Assembly: GCA_008933995.1 (NCBI GenBank)
Contig: WARS01000012.1
Coordinates: 9,039,001-9,103,000 of the forward strand
Direction: 5' to 3'
DNA length: 64,000 nucleotides
Source of the DNA: Datnioides undecimradiatus
Lineage: Eukaryota; Chordata; Actinopteri; Lobotiformes; Datnioididae
Made by a program: the position numbers and the translations under genes. Below, in pieces: positions 37,601-51,640 of this stretch; positions within the stretch are counted from its first letter, which is position 1, and each line of letters begins with the position of its first letter. The notes below the pieces were generated by a model. That model saw only the letters and a program-made list of their open reading frames with translations. It ran no database searches and was not told the origin of the DNA.

Positions 37601-40600
37601 ATTAGTCTTTGTACACCATTCAAACCTTGCATTTTTTGGGTTGTATCCTGCAGTTGGCCTAGATACGCTTCTAAGAAACAGCACCGCACTTCTCTTGGAA
37701 GAAGCATTTCCACCTGTCTTTGGGTCGGTTATTTAAGCCAGAATGTTCTGGCCAGAAATACTTGTAAACGCTCCCAGAGTTTGATTAAATGCCTCCAAAT
37801 GTGTTTAGGGTGAAAGTGCCGTTAGTCTCATTCATTACAGATGGAGAATGTACTTTGATTTAGATAAGGAGAGGTGTTCTGGACGGGGGAAACGTATGAA
37901 AAAGTGAACCAAAAGCTCGCTGCATTAACTTTTTTTTGATCTGAGAGCCACGATGGCCTGAAGAAAAGGCCGTGATCTGTGGTTCATGTAAAACACAGAG
38001 TATCTGCACGCCTGCCACGGGGCGAGACAGCTCTGGTTTTACAGAAGCATCCAGCCTTTTATGGTGCAGTGGAGCTTCATTCTCGTCTGCAGAGCTCAAG
38101 GTTTCTCCTGTGATCTTCCTCCTTCCTTTTCTGTCCTCACCTTCACTCACCATTAAAGCTTCCCGTCTCTTCACACTGTCCCAGCGGCAGAAACTGATCC
38201 TTTTTATAAGCTGTAGTTAGTGTCAGGGAAAACACCTTAGGGGGATCATTAGACTGTAATGAAGCAGGAGGTAAAATACCATGTTCACCCGTCGCTCTCC
38301 AGCATTCCTGATTGTCAGGTTTAATTATAGCACCGCAAGGTCTTTTGGGCGTCACGTTTTTTTTTTACTGCATTTATCTCATTTCTTCCACTCACCCTCC
38401 ACCTCTCCCTTTCAGCAGATGGACACTCAGTCTAATTAGGCTTTCTCTTCCCCCTGAAGAGTGGCCCTCTGAGGGAGGCGTTTGGGAGCATGGCATTATG
38501 AGGGCATGTTGTGATACGTAATTAGCAAACGGCAGAGCTGCGACTAAGGTTATGGTGGGAAAGAGGTTGTGTGAACCACAGCTGTCAGTGCTCTGGCAAT
38601 GGTATAGATGCGGATTAACCAACATCTGTTTCACGCTGCTGCATACTGTAGCAGCTTGATTAAAGTAGTCTGCTCTTACAATGCAGTACAATGCGTACAC
38701 CCCCTCCACCCGAGCCCCACCACTGACGTCCTGTTCAGAGGAAAAGAACAAGGTCGGATAGTCAAAACAAGTGATGCAACCAACCTCAGATGGGAAGATT
38801 AAAAAGTCACCCATGACATCCAAGTCTCAACATGACTTGCTGCCTCACATGAAACAGGCCGGGAAAGATTGAATGTAGCGTACGGTACCAGCCAGTCTCT
38901 CTAAAACTCAAACAGCCCTGGTTGTCTTGGATATGAGCATAATTTAAAAGTGATGACAGCATGTAATTTGTTTCACTTGGGATGTGCTGCTTAAGTGGCA
39001 CAATAATATACTCAGCCTGAGTTGCCTATTTTTTATTGGCACGCTTTAATTTTAACTGTTCAGAACAATTCAGTTTCATTACGGTTTATAGGCCTTTTAT
39101 TGGCACGAAATGCAAACGGCACTCATTGCTGAGAACAGAAACATCAAGTGAAGATCATACATTGACTCAAATAGCAACTGTTATGTAACAGATGTGACAG
39201 AAATGACCAAACATATGGTATCATCTTCTCATCAATTACAAAATAAATTGACAACAGAAGAGGAGAGGAGTAAGAGGAAGGTTTAAAAAAAACGTTGTTG
39301 CTAAGATGCTTATTACTTTGGCCACCGGGGGCAGTGGATCGAGCTGTAAACACAGCACTGACATACCGCAGTATCACTGTAGACAGCAGATTGGACTGTG
39401 GCAAACAGTGGCAAAATGTGTGTCTTGAGTTGGCCTAGAGTGCCATCAGCATTAACACTGCAGTTTTCCTGCCAACTTGGGGCAGCAGCATTAACAACAT
39501 TTAAACATAATACATCTTCCCATCTTTTAATTTGAGATAGCAAACTTGTTGCAAAAAGTTGCCTGTTTATACATCCAGCAGCTATGAAGCAACGTTAGCA
39601 TTTACAGTTGTTTTTTTTCTGGTCACATGATCAACTTATTTCTAACATTCATGCTTCTTTTTACTTTGTTTTGGTCTCCACCAGCCTCGGAGGGAAATAT
39701 GCGAAAAAGCTGCATTAGCTGTCTTCTGCCACTTGGAGCGTATCATAAATTCTTCACTGAAAGGCATTAAAACTGCAGAGTCAGGTGATCCTCAGCGTGC
39801 CGGTCCCGTCGCCTTGCACGTTACAGTCGTTTACAGCACTGTGGAGACAAAAATAAAAACTAGTGTCATGGGTAGCTGCAAATGTTGCTCAATCAGTCAT
39901 GTAGATTCCTAGATGGTAATGATTTCTCCTTAGCACTCACATCAAAATTACTGAAATTATCTTTAAAACAACCCACGTGATGTCACTTTCAGCTAAAAGA
40001 AATCCAAAAATGACAGGAGGATTATTTGAATGTTGGGAGTGTTTTTGTGCCCTATACCATCTCCCCAGTCCTACAGATTATTAATGTCAGTGGGGTGTGG
40101 ATAAAGAAAGGATAAAGAAAAGACCATATGGTCAGGCTCACCAAAGGATTACGATTTGTTGTTGTTTGCAAAAAAAAAAGAGAAAGAGAGCGAGAGAGGG
40201 AGGAAAAGTGACTTCAGCATTGTTAGGCCCAGCGAGGAGAAAGCAGCTTGGCAAAATGGCACGGATTAGTGTGCTGCGAGCGGGAGCACTTTCCTACCAA
40301 CTGTGATGCTGTGCTGTGTGTTCACTTAATTCAGTGCAGGATTGTGATTGGAGGGGAAGGGCATTTGTTTGTGTTTTGCGTGTAGGGGGGCATTTATGGT
40401 GTTTGTCAAGCGCTTATTAGAATATGAGCTTTGGAGTCTCGGGTTCTTGTCCAAGCACGAGCTAACTTCAGAGGGGGCGTGGCCGTCTCGTCATTCAGAG
40501 TTGATGATCGGGTAAAATCAAAAGCCCAGCGTCTGGAACAGGGCACAGGCATTCACCTTTAATTCCACATGTCGTCCCCTAATTCGCTGTTCATGAACAA

Positions 40601-43344
40601 CTCAAGCAGGCAGACCCACTTAAACATGCAGCATGTACTATCTGAAAACACCCCCTCTCCTAAATATACGAATGCAACTCATAATTTATTAGTCAGTCTG
40701 AAGAGGAGCTTTCACATCTGTCATGCGGTGTAAGGAGACATTAAAAGCAGTTTGTTTGAGCTCTCAGCCAATATTCATTTCTTTATTCTGCAGTGCAGTT
40801 AATGGAAGAGCTGCAGTTAAGTGGCTTGAGAAAAGACTGTATATTAAATATGCAAATTCGCTTCTTTTTCTGCCATGTTTTTTAAATTAAATGTGCATGC
40901 GTCTGTCACGGTGTGTACATCATTAGTAACTGTTGCTAGCTGCGTTTCGGGGGCCAGTTTTTCTCAAGGCAGAAGAGAAACTGGCATGTTACGCTGGGAT
41001 TTACTGCGCAGTTCTCTTGTTGGAAAAAAGCACGACAGCACACGAGGAGCTGAGCGGCACTTTGTGTCTCGATGGCCAGTTGGCTGCTGCCTATTTCTCC
41101 CTCTCAACTCGCCCAGTTTCTTCTCTAATGTAGGAGATGCGGGAAAGTGCATGCCACTGAGCTGCTTCACCGACATTCATAGATGTGAGAAACCTGAGAA
41201 ACATTCAATCTCTTCTCCATCTTTAAAGGATAAATTCCCAGTTTCCTAAGTGCCATCTTTTTGTATTAGTGAGGGACCTCCTCATGGCTGGTAGGGAAAA
41301 GATGAAAGTTTAAACCAAAACCTGTTTCAGTGTTCATATGAGCTTCTGGGTGTTACAACAGACTTTTAATATCTTTGCTATAGTAAAGTTTTCGGTGTGA
41401 TCTTATATCTCTCACAGTCACGCTCTGTTCACTTAATCAGCACCTTTTATCTTCCTTTTCCTCTCTTTCCTTATTCTTTTTCTCACTTTTTTCCCATTTT
41501 TTTTATTCCTCATTCACCTCTCTGCCTCTTTTGTAACCCTCCCAAGGCCATTTCCTGTTTTTCCTCTGTCGCTTTTCTCTCCCCGTCACTCCTTTTCACC
41601 ATCACTCCTCTATCCTCCGGCCACACCTCTCAATCTCCGGTCTTGGGAGAATAGAAAGGCTAGAGGAGAGCACCGCTCTCACTCCCTCCAACAACACCTT
41701 CATCCTCTCATTTTCTCCTGATATGATATGAGTTATTCAGCTGGGAGAAACAGGCTCACTTGGCGCTCTTGACTCTCTTCCCCTCCTCTCCTGTGAGTTT
41801 CTTTCGTCGACCTACTCTTGCAGCCCTCACATCCCTGGAAAATCTGAATCCGTCCTTTATTGCTCCTCCTCTCGCAAAACTTGTTTTTCCCTGCTCATAA
41901 AGCCTCCCAGACAGCCCTTATAAATGCTTAACAAGGTCAGTTTTGGATTGTACTTTCCAGCGGCGTCCATCCCTTCGGCTTCCTCTTTTTCTTATTTGTG
42001 AGGTTATAATGGTGCTGGAATAATAAAAAAAAACAGAGGTTGGTTCCTCAGCGGTTGGAAGAGTAAGATGCATGCCTTTCCCTTCATTTACTGCTCTTAC
42101 ATAACTGAGGAACTGACTCATGGCGTTAGTGAGAGCTGATAAAGTTTATTGCTTAAATGTTTTTTGTCGTTAAATCTCCTGGATACCTTCCTCATTCCAT
42201 CTGATTTGCCCTCTCAGTGTTGTTGTTCCTCCATCACCCTCTTATAGTTCATTGCTACCTCTGTCCATCCCACTTCCATCTCCTCCTCTCTGTTGTTTTC
42301 CTCCGGAAGCTTCAGCTCCAGCTTGCAGCCTTGCCTCCCTCCCTCTGCGCCCTTGCCATGCTAGTCCCATGGCTCCAGGGTTTCCCTATGTGTATTTATA
42401 GTGTATTTATAGGCACTGAGCCCTGTTCTCTATCTGCTTATCAACAGCCACCGTGTACCCCACCCACCAATTTACCAGACACAGCCCTGGGATTTCAGGA
42501 CACCACAGGCCCTGGCTACATTCACTCACAGCTCACCAGACCTTGATGCCTGTCCTCCCTTTCTCTCATTTGCTGCTTTTTACTAAAGTGTTCCCAAATC
42601 CCTTGATTTGTGTCCTGCTGATTCATGTTTTTTCTTCTGCCACCCACATTTTATTATTTCTTTCTTTTCTCTCTCTGCTAACCCACTTTTTGGCCTTTCT
42701 CTCTCGTCTCTCTTGAGATGTCAGTAGCTCTGAGACTCTCGGTTCCCTCACTGCCCCTCTGTGGATTTCTCTTGAAAAGACACAGGAGCACCAGCTTAAA
42801 ACCCCCCCATCTCCTCTCTTCTCGTCATGTGTGTATTACTTTAGCCATGAGGTGCGAACTACGATCCGCAGAGATTTACGTGTCATAAATCAGACACGCT
42901 CGTCGCCTACCTGAGCATGTTGCCAGAGCACATCAGTGCACATTTTTACACAATCTCTGTGTTTGTACTTTTGCAATAACATGTGAGTCAAACATGGAGA
43001 CACACAGAAGCACACAAGTTGGATCCTGTTACAGTGGCATGCCACCGCTTTCTCAGCCAGGCAGCAAACAGTATAATTTGACTAATTGTCCCGGCAATAA
43101 ATTTCAATCCAGACATGAAAGAATTTGGGGGGGTTTACGTTGCTAATTACTCACATAGTTTGCGGCCCATGTTCAGAGAGCTGGGACAAGACACTGGTTT
43201 TCACGCTGGAGACTGTCGGTGGTGGATGGTGGGTAATTTTAAGCCCGGGCTGATTAAAGTAAAGCTCACAACTTGAGGAGTGCAGTGCAGCCACATGATT
43301 AAGAATAAAAAAGCAACTCGTAGCTTGCTGTATGACTCAGAGAT

Positions 43345-43381
43345 AGAGAGAGAGAGAGAAAGGGAGAGAGGGAGAGAGGGA
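43345..43381. repeat. Purine-only GA/GGGA tract
   Basis: Thirty-seven consecutive purines on the + strand, mainly GA with GGGA interruptions. Confidence 0.85.
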
Positions 43382-43784
43382 TCGAGACGACGTGGGAGGC
43401 AGACAGGATGAAGTGCAGCCTGACAGAATGGGCCACTTCAGCTGGATTTAATAGGACGTTGCTAACGGATGTATGAATGGTTTATCTTGTCCATGTCTAA
43501 TTCAGCTCCACTCCGTTCTCATTGTCAGTCCCTCTGAATGAGGTAGGCTACTACAGGTGAATACAGTGCAAATGTCCTTTCATCCCATCCTAATGCCATT
43601 TATATACAAGTTTAATTGCCATCTACTTGATCAGTCGTAATTCCCATAATCAGGTTAGTGATTTTTTTTCATTAAAAAGGATCAAAACTGCTTGGATATA
43701 TTTTCACTACTGGAAATACACTGCACCATACATTGCATGTCTATAATGATGCAGCCAGTGTTAAAGCAAATATTTAAAGGCATT

Positions 43785-44180
43785 GTCTGACGTTTTGGGA
43801 AATGCACATATTTGCCTTGAGTTAGTTGAGAACACTGATACACTTTCATGCCTCTACGCTGAAGATAAAGCTAGAGCGAGGAGGCGGTTAGCTTAGCTTA
43901 GCTGAAACACTGGAAACACGGGGAAACAGTTAGCTCTGCCCAAAGGTTAAAGAACAGCAACTCTAAAGTTAAACCAAGATTTACATATGTAGTTGTAGTT
44001 TTATACAAAACTGCGTAGTGTTTCCCGACAGGGCCAGGCTAGCTGGTTCCTCAATTCAAATTCATGTTCGAAGCTAACCATCCTGTGGCTGAAGCTTCGT
44101 AGGTTAGCACGCACACATAAGAGTGGTATATATCGTCTCTGACTCTCAGCGAGGAAGCAAATGAGCAATGTTTCTGACAG
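43785..44180 (+). mobile_element. Fold-back (long terminal inverted repeat) element, family A, copy 1
   Basis: The left arm starts GTCTGACGTTTTGGGAAATG and continues to GGTTAGCTTAGCTTAGC and GGGGAAACAGTTAGCTCTG. The right arm, beginning near 44022 with ACAGGGCCAGGCTAGCTGG and ending TTTCTGACAG, reads as a diverged reverse complement of the left arm. The two arms therefore form a long imperfect inverted repeat around a short centre of about 100 bases. The copy at 58518-59030 has the same organisation. No open frame is present, so any transposition would depend on another element. I recall the left-arm sequence as an extremely common percomorph repeat. Confidence 0.65.
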
Positions 44181-44499
44181 ATTTGTTGCTTTTCATACAC
44201 ATGAGCAGAAAACTTCAGTTCAATCCAGGCAATTTGTACATATTTACCTGCCTTGCTTCATACTGTCATAACCATCCATTTATTATACAGGCCTGTTAAG
44301 AGAAGGTTTAATTATGCTGCAGCCACACAACATAAACCTTCCCAGAGCTGAATTTGGGCTCTCACATTAAAACACAGTCATCCGTGGTCTAAAATGGGCC
44401 TGCGCATTAAACATTTCTGACTGAAGTTTATGGTGATTAAAAGATACCTTTAGCACTCTTAACAAATCACTACTCTTTCCATCAACACGATCTTTGTCA

Positions 44500-44519
44500 T
44501 TTCTTTCTTTCTTTCTTTC
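44500..44519. repeat. (TTTC)5 tetranucleotide repeat
   Basis: Five perfect TTTC units in fam20c intron 3. Confidence 0.9.
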
Positions 44520-44587
44520 ATGTCCAAAGCCACAGGAAATGAGGAAAATCCATTAGCTGGGTGGTTTTAGCCATATCCCCCTCCTCG

Positions 44588-44624
<37 letters not shown>
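44588..44624. repeat. Compound (CT)n(CA)n microsatellite
   Basis: A CT run of about 17 bases passes directly into a CA run of about 20 bases. Confidence 0.9.
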
Positions 44625-45189
44625 TGTACTCCAGTCCAATGGAAGCGTAGTCCTGCCCTGTGGGCCTGCATGACAAGGGCAGAGGAAATGGCCAGGCATT
44701 AATGGCAGCTTTGATTACTCTCCTGTCACTAATGTAGCCAACATGAAAGACAAGAAGAGGAGAGGGATGACTTCAGCCCCAATCAGAGGCAATCTGATGG
44801 CATCTACATGTAGCCAGGCCATTTGGAGCACACAGAAAGACTCTGGGGGATAGGGTGGGGGTAGTTGGGCATGTACATTATTTAGTTGCCAGATAACTCC
44901 AAGGGCACACCTCTTATCCATATATCTGCATGATTAGTTACAGGGAAGGTTACAGGCTCTTCACTCTCATCTCTGTGCTTCTTCCACGCTCTAAAGTCGT
45001 GGGGTTTATGATGCTATCTGCTGCTGGGAAGGATGTTTCAGCAGGAGAGATACATTGGATGAAGCTGCACATGCTTGTTGACACACTGGGTGTGGCAGCT
45101 CGTCATACAACCTGCTCAGAGATATGGTGCAATGTTACAAAGCTGGAGAAACAACAGGTTGAGTCAAGAGTCTGGGGGTGTTTGGTTTT

Positions 45190-45194
<5 letters not shown>

Positions 45195-45236
<42 letters not shown>
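45195..45236. repeat. (GT)21 microsatellite
   Basis: Forty-two bases of perfect GT repeat in fam20c intron 3. Confidence 0.95.
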
Positions 45237-45238
<2 letters not shown>

Positions 45239-45414
45239 ACCTCTGAAAGCTTCTGATATGTATTAATTATGTAGTTCACACTAAACTGGGCTCAACAAGG
45301 CTAGCTTACACTAGCAACACAAGCCTAAAATGCAGCATATCTTATGAGAGCCAGCCAAATATTTCCAGGTTCCCCTGAGAAAATATGAGAATTTATGATG
45401 TAATGAACTTTTGG

Positions 45415-45515
45415 TTGAACAAAACAAGACATTTCATAACATCACTTCAAGCTCCGGGATATTTTGAGTTTTATGAACCAAAATAAAAGAAAACAATCAT
45501 TGCAGCTCTACTTCA
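45415..45515 (-). mobile_element. Fragment of interspersed repeat family C
   Basis: An ACAAGACATTT segment is followed by a C-rich 'CAAGCTCCGGGATATTTTGAG' area, TTATGAACCAAA and CAATCATTGCAGCTCT. The order matches what I remember of a widespread fish repeat ending near ATCGTTGCAGCTCT. Degenerate, with uncertain limits. The internal evidence within this window is weak. Confidence 0.35.
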
Positions 45516-45991
45516 CTGTCATGTAGTTTATCAGTCTCAGGTCTTTCTTTGCTGTAATTTATCAACTCCTCAACGGTTGTCCACTGAGGTTAGCGTTGGC
45601 CAATGATGTTAGCTCTGCCTCCAGAGAAGCTCTGGCTCCTTCAAATGTTTGGATAACCAAATCTCTCAATTTGCCATGTGCATGCCCCCCGAGGGTATTG
45701 GTGTGTCATATAAAACCCTATCATGTGCTTAGAGTGCAGACATGTTGTGATCCATCCAGTTCACAATGGGAGCCTGTGCCCAGCCGAGCCGTTTGTGTCA
45801 ACCTGGGCAGTATAACGGCAGCCTTCCACCACCTATCCACACAGAGGTGCATGTACACTACTGAGATGAGTGTGAAGGGATTCAATTTAAAGGAAGTTAC
45901 TACATATACATTCAAATGGTTTCATGCAGACTACTTTGGGGGACAAAAACATTTAAAAGCACATTTTGAAATTGCACTTAATTTGTGAGTG

Positions 45992-46020
<29 letters not shown>
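45992..46020. repeat. (AC)14 microsatellite
   Basis: Twenty-nine bases of perfect AC repeat in fam20c intron 3. Confidence 0.95.
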
Positions 46021-46022
<2 letters not shown>

Positions 46023-47480
46023 CACATTCGCGTCTTATCGCTGACACACGATGTCTTCCGCAGCGAAGAAGAACACTCTGTCCCCCTCTAATTGAGATGC
46101 TGTAATTTGCCTTATTTGCCTGATAAATTGATGCTGGGTCCTGGGCGTTTAGAAGCGAGAGCAAAACACAAAGCTGTCCTCTAAACAGCAGCGAGCGAGC
46201 ACTTTGCAGGGAGGAAGCTGGACTCAGCAAAGATGTCCGACCGTGCTGTGAGGGGAATTTTTTTTTCCCCTGTTGAGCTGGAGTGTAATTTTCAGGCCAG
46301 CAGTCATTTTGTAATGGGCGGCATTTGGGGATTCTCATTTTGTGCCAACGCTCGGGTGATAATAATACATAAGTGATGTTTTGCACCTTAAATTCCTTTT
46401 TTAATAGGCCTTATTTTTCCATGATAGGATTATCACAGTTTTGAATCAAGAACCATTTAAGACAGGCATTTTGAAGTAATATACGCAGTGTAAATGCTTT
46501 TTAAATGACCTTAAGCACTTCATGACAAAGTTAATAATGTAAGACAGGACCCTAGAGCATTATAAACTATTAAACCACATTGTGTGACGCTGCTGAGCTG
46601 ACTGACCCCGGGGCTGGTTCTGCGCCATGTACCAGCGTTCGTCGGCCACGTCCAGCTGTTTCCAGATAGTCAGACTGCTCTGGCCTCAGCTTCTCTCCTG
46701 GGGAAACACACACTGTTCACAACCATCACTGTACAGCGATGTGTGTGTGCGAGTGTATGATTTGAAATTCTACTTTTCCACCTGCTCACTCAGCATCTAA
46801 ACCTCACTGGAAATAGCCTTGCCTGCAGTTCACATCTCTGCCTCTCCCTTCCTCTCTCTTGCCTGCTCCCTAATCACAGATGTGGATGGCGGACTCCCCT
46901 GGGTGCTCTTACCCCATGCCTGGGAGTTCATTTAGTGTCAGTCATGGCCTTATTGACTTGGAATCTGCACAATGGCTACAACACATGTCCGCGAGACTGT
47001 CTCGCCTCCTCTGGAAAGGAATCCGCTCTCAACAGAAACATCGCCGCCATTCTCTCCTCCTTTCACTCCCTCCTCATAATTCTATTAGCGTGTCCTATTC
47101 AGGAATGGCCTGATAAGTCCGTGGCACAATGAGCGGCGCGATGGAGAGGTTCTTCTGGGGTTTGGATAGCGCTGGCCTGTGTGATGTTTCAGAGAGTCGT
47201 GGCTTTGTTCTCAGTAGCGTAGCCTGTAGCAGCTACTGCTGCTGCTACAGTAAGCTGCAGTCTAACAGCTCCGAGAGGCGCTTGATGAGCTTAGGAGCGG
47301 CCCGTGTCTTTGCCGAGGCTTTCATGCTCTGTTTCGGATGCCACAAATGGCACGATATATCATCTTAAGTGTGCGTGTGTCACTAATGTGCACTTGCATA
47401 CACACAAATGAGGAAACCTAGAGACATATATGCAAATGCAGCAGCACACCCGTGTCTCTGCTGCCTCAGGGAATATGTGC

Positions 47481-47503
47481 GTGTGTGTGTGTGTGTGTGT
47501 GTG
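47481..47503. repeat. (GT)11 microsatellite
   Basis: Twenty-three bases of perfect GT repeat in fam20c intron 3. Confidence 0.9.
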
Positions 47504-48547
47504 ACTGGCCCACTCACTCAAAGGGAGATTAATATTGCCGGTGGCCGTCTGCAGTGTGTGTTTGTGCCATTAAGCTGTGTCAAACAGAGAGCCATAATCT
47601 GGATTGAACAGTCTCTGGCATGGAGATATTCTGACTGGGTCATCATTAATGTTCCACCCAGATTTAGAAAAGTCAGCTCTGTCAGCAACGTATGCATCAT
47701 GAGAGTGTGTTAATGTGTGTGTGATGATGGTTTGAGGGCAAAGAGAAGGACCAATACTCGCGTTAATACAAGACTCAGCTTCAGCGAAGCCTCACAGCAT
47801 TATTAAAACATACTTGTATCTTGTTGCTGCCACAGATTATGAAAAATGTATTTTAAAGGAAACATTCTGCTCCTCTTTATTGCTGTCTCTCCTTGTAAGT
47901 GTTGCTGTTGTGTAACCTCTTATGTTTCCTCCTTCCATGTCTGATCCACATACACCTCCATCTCCTCTCCTCCCTCCTCCTGTCCTCTTGTCTCCTTCCT
48001 GCATTGTGTCCGTCAGGATGTAAGCACGGTAACACCGGGCCTTCTTCGTAATACCTTCTAATAAATCCATTGCACGCTGCGAGAGCAAAAGGGCGGATGA
48101 GGGGATTGAAGGGAAGGGAGAAGAGAAAGTGTGGCGAGGAGGAGGGCGGGCATGAATAATGAAAAGCTCAAGAACTCACGCTGTCCCATCAGGCTCGGCG
48201 ACACCCCGGCATCCTCCTGTGCTGTTTTGGTTACAGGCAGACGAAGGCTGCGTGTGCAGAGGGAGAGGGCGATAGGACCGGAGAAGAATGGCTTGAGAAG
48301 CGAGCGGATGGATGTCTGCTACGTGCTTCGAGTGCTAAGAGTAGAAGCTGAAGAGGGCAGAGCCGCCGATAATTAGCAGTAAATGTTGTTCAGGGAGGGA
48401 AAAAAGGCGATTGGTTTGGGTTTCATCTCGCCTCTGTTTATGCCAGAGAGTTTCTCCTGTTCTCTGCTGTAACATTATATTTAATCAAAGCACTGAAGAG
48501 AAAATCCCTTTGAATTATGTCAATGCATTCATTTTTATTATATCATC

Positions 48548-48770
48548 TAATCTGCTGATTATTTTCTCGATTAATCCATGATTATAAAGTAGTTAAACAT
48601 GTCCCACATTTGTACATAAACCCCAACGGCGTCTGTACAAAGGTCAAAAATGTTCAATTTAGTATTTAAGATGCTGAAAACACAAAATAGTCCACAATAG
48701 TCAGCAAACTTATTCTTTTGCTGCTCATTTCTCTATTGATCGACTGACTAATTGATTAATTGACTAAGTT
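48548..48770 (+). mobile_element. Interspersed repeat family C copy
   Basis: Starts CTGCTGATTATTTTCTCGAT followed by TAATCC and ends with GATTAATTGAC. Both ends match what I recall of a common percomorph repeat flanked by ATCGATTAATCG-type motifs. The piece at 60925-61095 carries the same TTAATTGACAG end in the other orientation. The middle is diverged and no coding capacity is seen. Confidence 0.5.
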
Positions 48771-50466
48771 GAGCTTAATCGGAAGTTCTGATTGGATTGC
48801 TCAAAAAGGGGCGCGACTTTGCAAAAAGGGTTTGTCAAGACAATTGGCCTCAACCTACACCCTTTCCTCTGTGCGTTTCTAGATAATAAATGAATCAGTG
48901 AATTCAACCTCAACTACATTCGCTGGTGATAAAGAGCACTCATGCTGCGGTAATGTTGCTCTACTAGCTGCTACAACCCACGAGCTAACAGTCAACTGTG
49001 GTTTAATGTGAGTGCCGTAAAAAACAAAAAAAAAACCCCAAAAAACAGACGCTCATTTGATGCGTTTGAGTCAAGTGCACACTGTAGAGTTCAAGATGAA
49101 AAACTTTTATTTTTACAGGAAATGAGCGAAATTTCGAAATATATTTGGCACGTAACAACAATTAAAACCCAAATTCATTTTTATTTCACTTTTTCTTGCC
49201 ACGGGAGACTCCTAAGTTATTCAAGTGGTGGCAGCTATTATCTGTTGTGCAAAGTCCAACCTGACAGCCAAAGTACTTGCATTGAACTTTGACATTTTTG
49301 CACAACAACCAGCTAACTGAAAATTGCTATCCTGTGGCAATTTCAATAGTCATTTGCATTTCACAGCAGGATGAGATGGACATAGTCAAAGCAGCTTTAG
49401 AAAACAACATGGCTCGCCTCTGACCTAAAGAAAAACCGTGTGTCACACAAGCACACAAAGATCCGCGGGCACGTGTGCACAGCAAATACGGAGCTGTAAA
49501 AGCATGCCTCCCTGCTGCACAGCTGACTGCCCTGCGGGGTGACAGAGAGAGAGAGTGGGAGAGAAGAAGAGGGAGTGAAATGCAGACATAAAGGGAGAGA
49601 AAGAACGGCCATGACAGAGCTGTAAAGGAGCAGCCCTGTATGTAGTTACATAGAGGCCAGGGCGGTAAGCTTTTGTTGCTGCACACTGGAGAGGAAAGCT
49701 CAGAGTAGGTGAGTGAGCTCACAGACGATGGAGAAAATTGCAGCTGAATGTTGGACCGAGAAGGCCGGTTACACCAAGTAAGGAGAGATTTCAGGAGGGA
49801 GGCTTGAAACTTAAAAGTCGTGACGCCTCTCTTTGCAGGATTAAGCTTCCTAATGAGAGTCCCTCCTCAATTATTCATCTTAAAATGTCAGAGTAAGTGT
49901 ATTTGAAAAGGAATTATTTAAAAGTACATTTTTTGGAATATATCAAGCATCAAATAGCATAAGCATCTTGTAAGGAATCACATTTTTACTTTATATATAT
50001 ATATATATGATTTTTTTTTTTTTTGGTTATCATCACAATGGCTTGCAGTGATGTTTTTCCCCATGAATATGTTGATGTCTTCTATAACTAACCTTTAACC
50101 CCCGAGGCGTCAACCTGCATCTCATTATAGCCGACAATAGCAATCGTTTTCCTAACCCTACCTGCAGTTACATGGATGAGCTGCTCAATTCCAATTACAC
50201 TGTGGTGATTGCGGCGCTGTCACAAAGCTTACAAAGGCTGTTCAATGGTGCACAACCACATACACACACGCGCACACACACACACGCACAAAATCACGGA
50301 CACTGGAGAGGGAGAGTGGCTGGCTATTGTTGACGCAAGGAGAATTCAGAGAGGCTACATCAATCTTGTCATCAAAAATCAACACGCTTGTTAGTCTGTG
50401 TCTGTGTCTTTGTGTGTGTGTGTTATGCATGGGCTTGGCTGCGTCTGTGTGTGTGGCTGTTGTTTT

Positions 50467-50489
50467 GTGTGTGTGTGTGTGTGTGTGTT
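50467..50489. repeat. (GT)11 microsatellite
   Basis: Twenty-three bases of GT repeat. Further short GT and CA runs lie at about 50260-50285 and 50408-50423. Confidence 0.9.
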
Positions 50490-51469
50490 TAGAAATGAGA
50501 TTCACCTTTTGGTCTGAGCGAGGTTTTACTGGACTGTGGGTCGATAGATCAATGTTGAGTGGAAGGCACACACTCAGCAGAGCCAGAATAGCTCTGGAAA
50601 GGCCACAGCAATCAGTCTTGGGCGAGCCTGTCCCCTAATCATCCAGTGGAGATACTCATTCTGAATGGAGGCTATTTTTACAAAACTGCCACTTGAAGCA
50701 CTTCCAATGAAGTCAAATATGCAGCAATTACAGATATGGATAATTGAATGTGATGACGCATTCACTGTCTATCCTAAACCATGATTGTCTAGAATGTATT
50801 TGCTGCTGTTTGATACTTTATACTGCTAAAAAGCACCACATGTTTGAATGTTTAAGCTCCAGGTCAGACTTTCACTTAATTTAACAATACTCAGATGCAA
50901 CAGGGCAGCCGATATAATCGCAGTGCATGAGTTAAACCTAAATGGGCAGAGCCAAAACCACAGATTGGTAGCTGGCAAGCTTGAATGGCAAATAAATAAC
51001 CCTGATCAAAAATGGCTAGCATTCATCAAGAGACTGGGGCTTCGTAATAACACTGTAGCTGCGTTCTCTCAACCACTGAGGTCGAACTCAACCAATTTCG
51101 GCCTCAGAGAAGTAGCTTGTTTAACCTATCTGCCTTATAGAAAAGTCTTACTTACCGAGTTTCCATTTCAGCTGCAATAAAAATCAATCATGTGTAATTG
51201 TTATTATTGCAGCTGTAACTGTAGTCTAATTTCATTTAGGAAATATTTGGTTGGTGGTTATTGTTACAAATTGCAGCAATGAATCACATTAAGTTAACTT
51301 TGTTTCATTTCAGTTCAATTACAGTCTCATCTGCCAAGGTTTCAGCAGCATAACATCAACACAAGCACTGTGAAAGGCTAAATCGGTCAGCTAGTCCACC
51401 ACCTCCGCCCACACTGAATCAATATATATTGCTAATAAAGGCAAAAAGTTACATGCTAAAGTAAGACGG

Positions 51470-51640
51470 TAAACATAATAAACATTATATGTCCATAACA
51501 TCACTGTGTTAGCGTTAGCGTAGCGTATCCTTCTGCACACGTTTGCATGCTGGTGTTAGCATGCTGCTAAAAGTACCGCTATTCAGAGCTGCACAAAGCC
51601 GACTCTTCTTTAGAGAGATGCTAGGGCTGCCAACACCTTT
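51470..51640 (+). mobile_element. Interspersed repeat family B, right-hand fragment
   Basis: Contains GTAAACATAATAAACATTAT, then CATCACTGTGTTAGCG, GCATGCTGGTGTTAGCATG and AGAGCTGCACAAAGCC, and ends near GAGATGCTAGGGCTGCC. The clustered TTAGCATG motifs and their order match the right half of the family seen at 28505-28890. Diverged and without open frames. Confidence 0.5.

Noticed and set aside
45931..46386. Minus-strand open frame of 151 codons
   Set aside because: Passes through the CA repeat at 45992-46020 and shows no protein similarity.
50848..51180. 110-codon open frame without low complexity
   Set aside because: Looks less biased than most, but I recognise no family and see no flanking exons. 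Not supportable.
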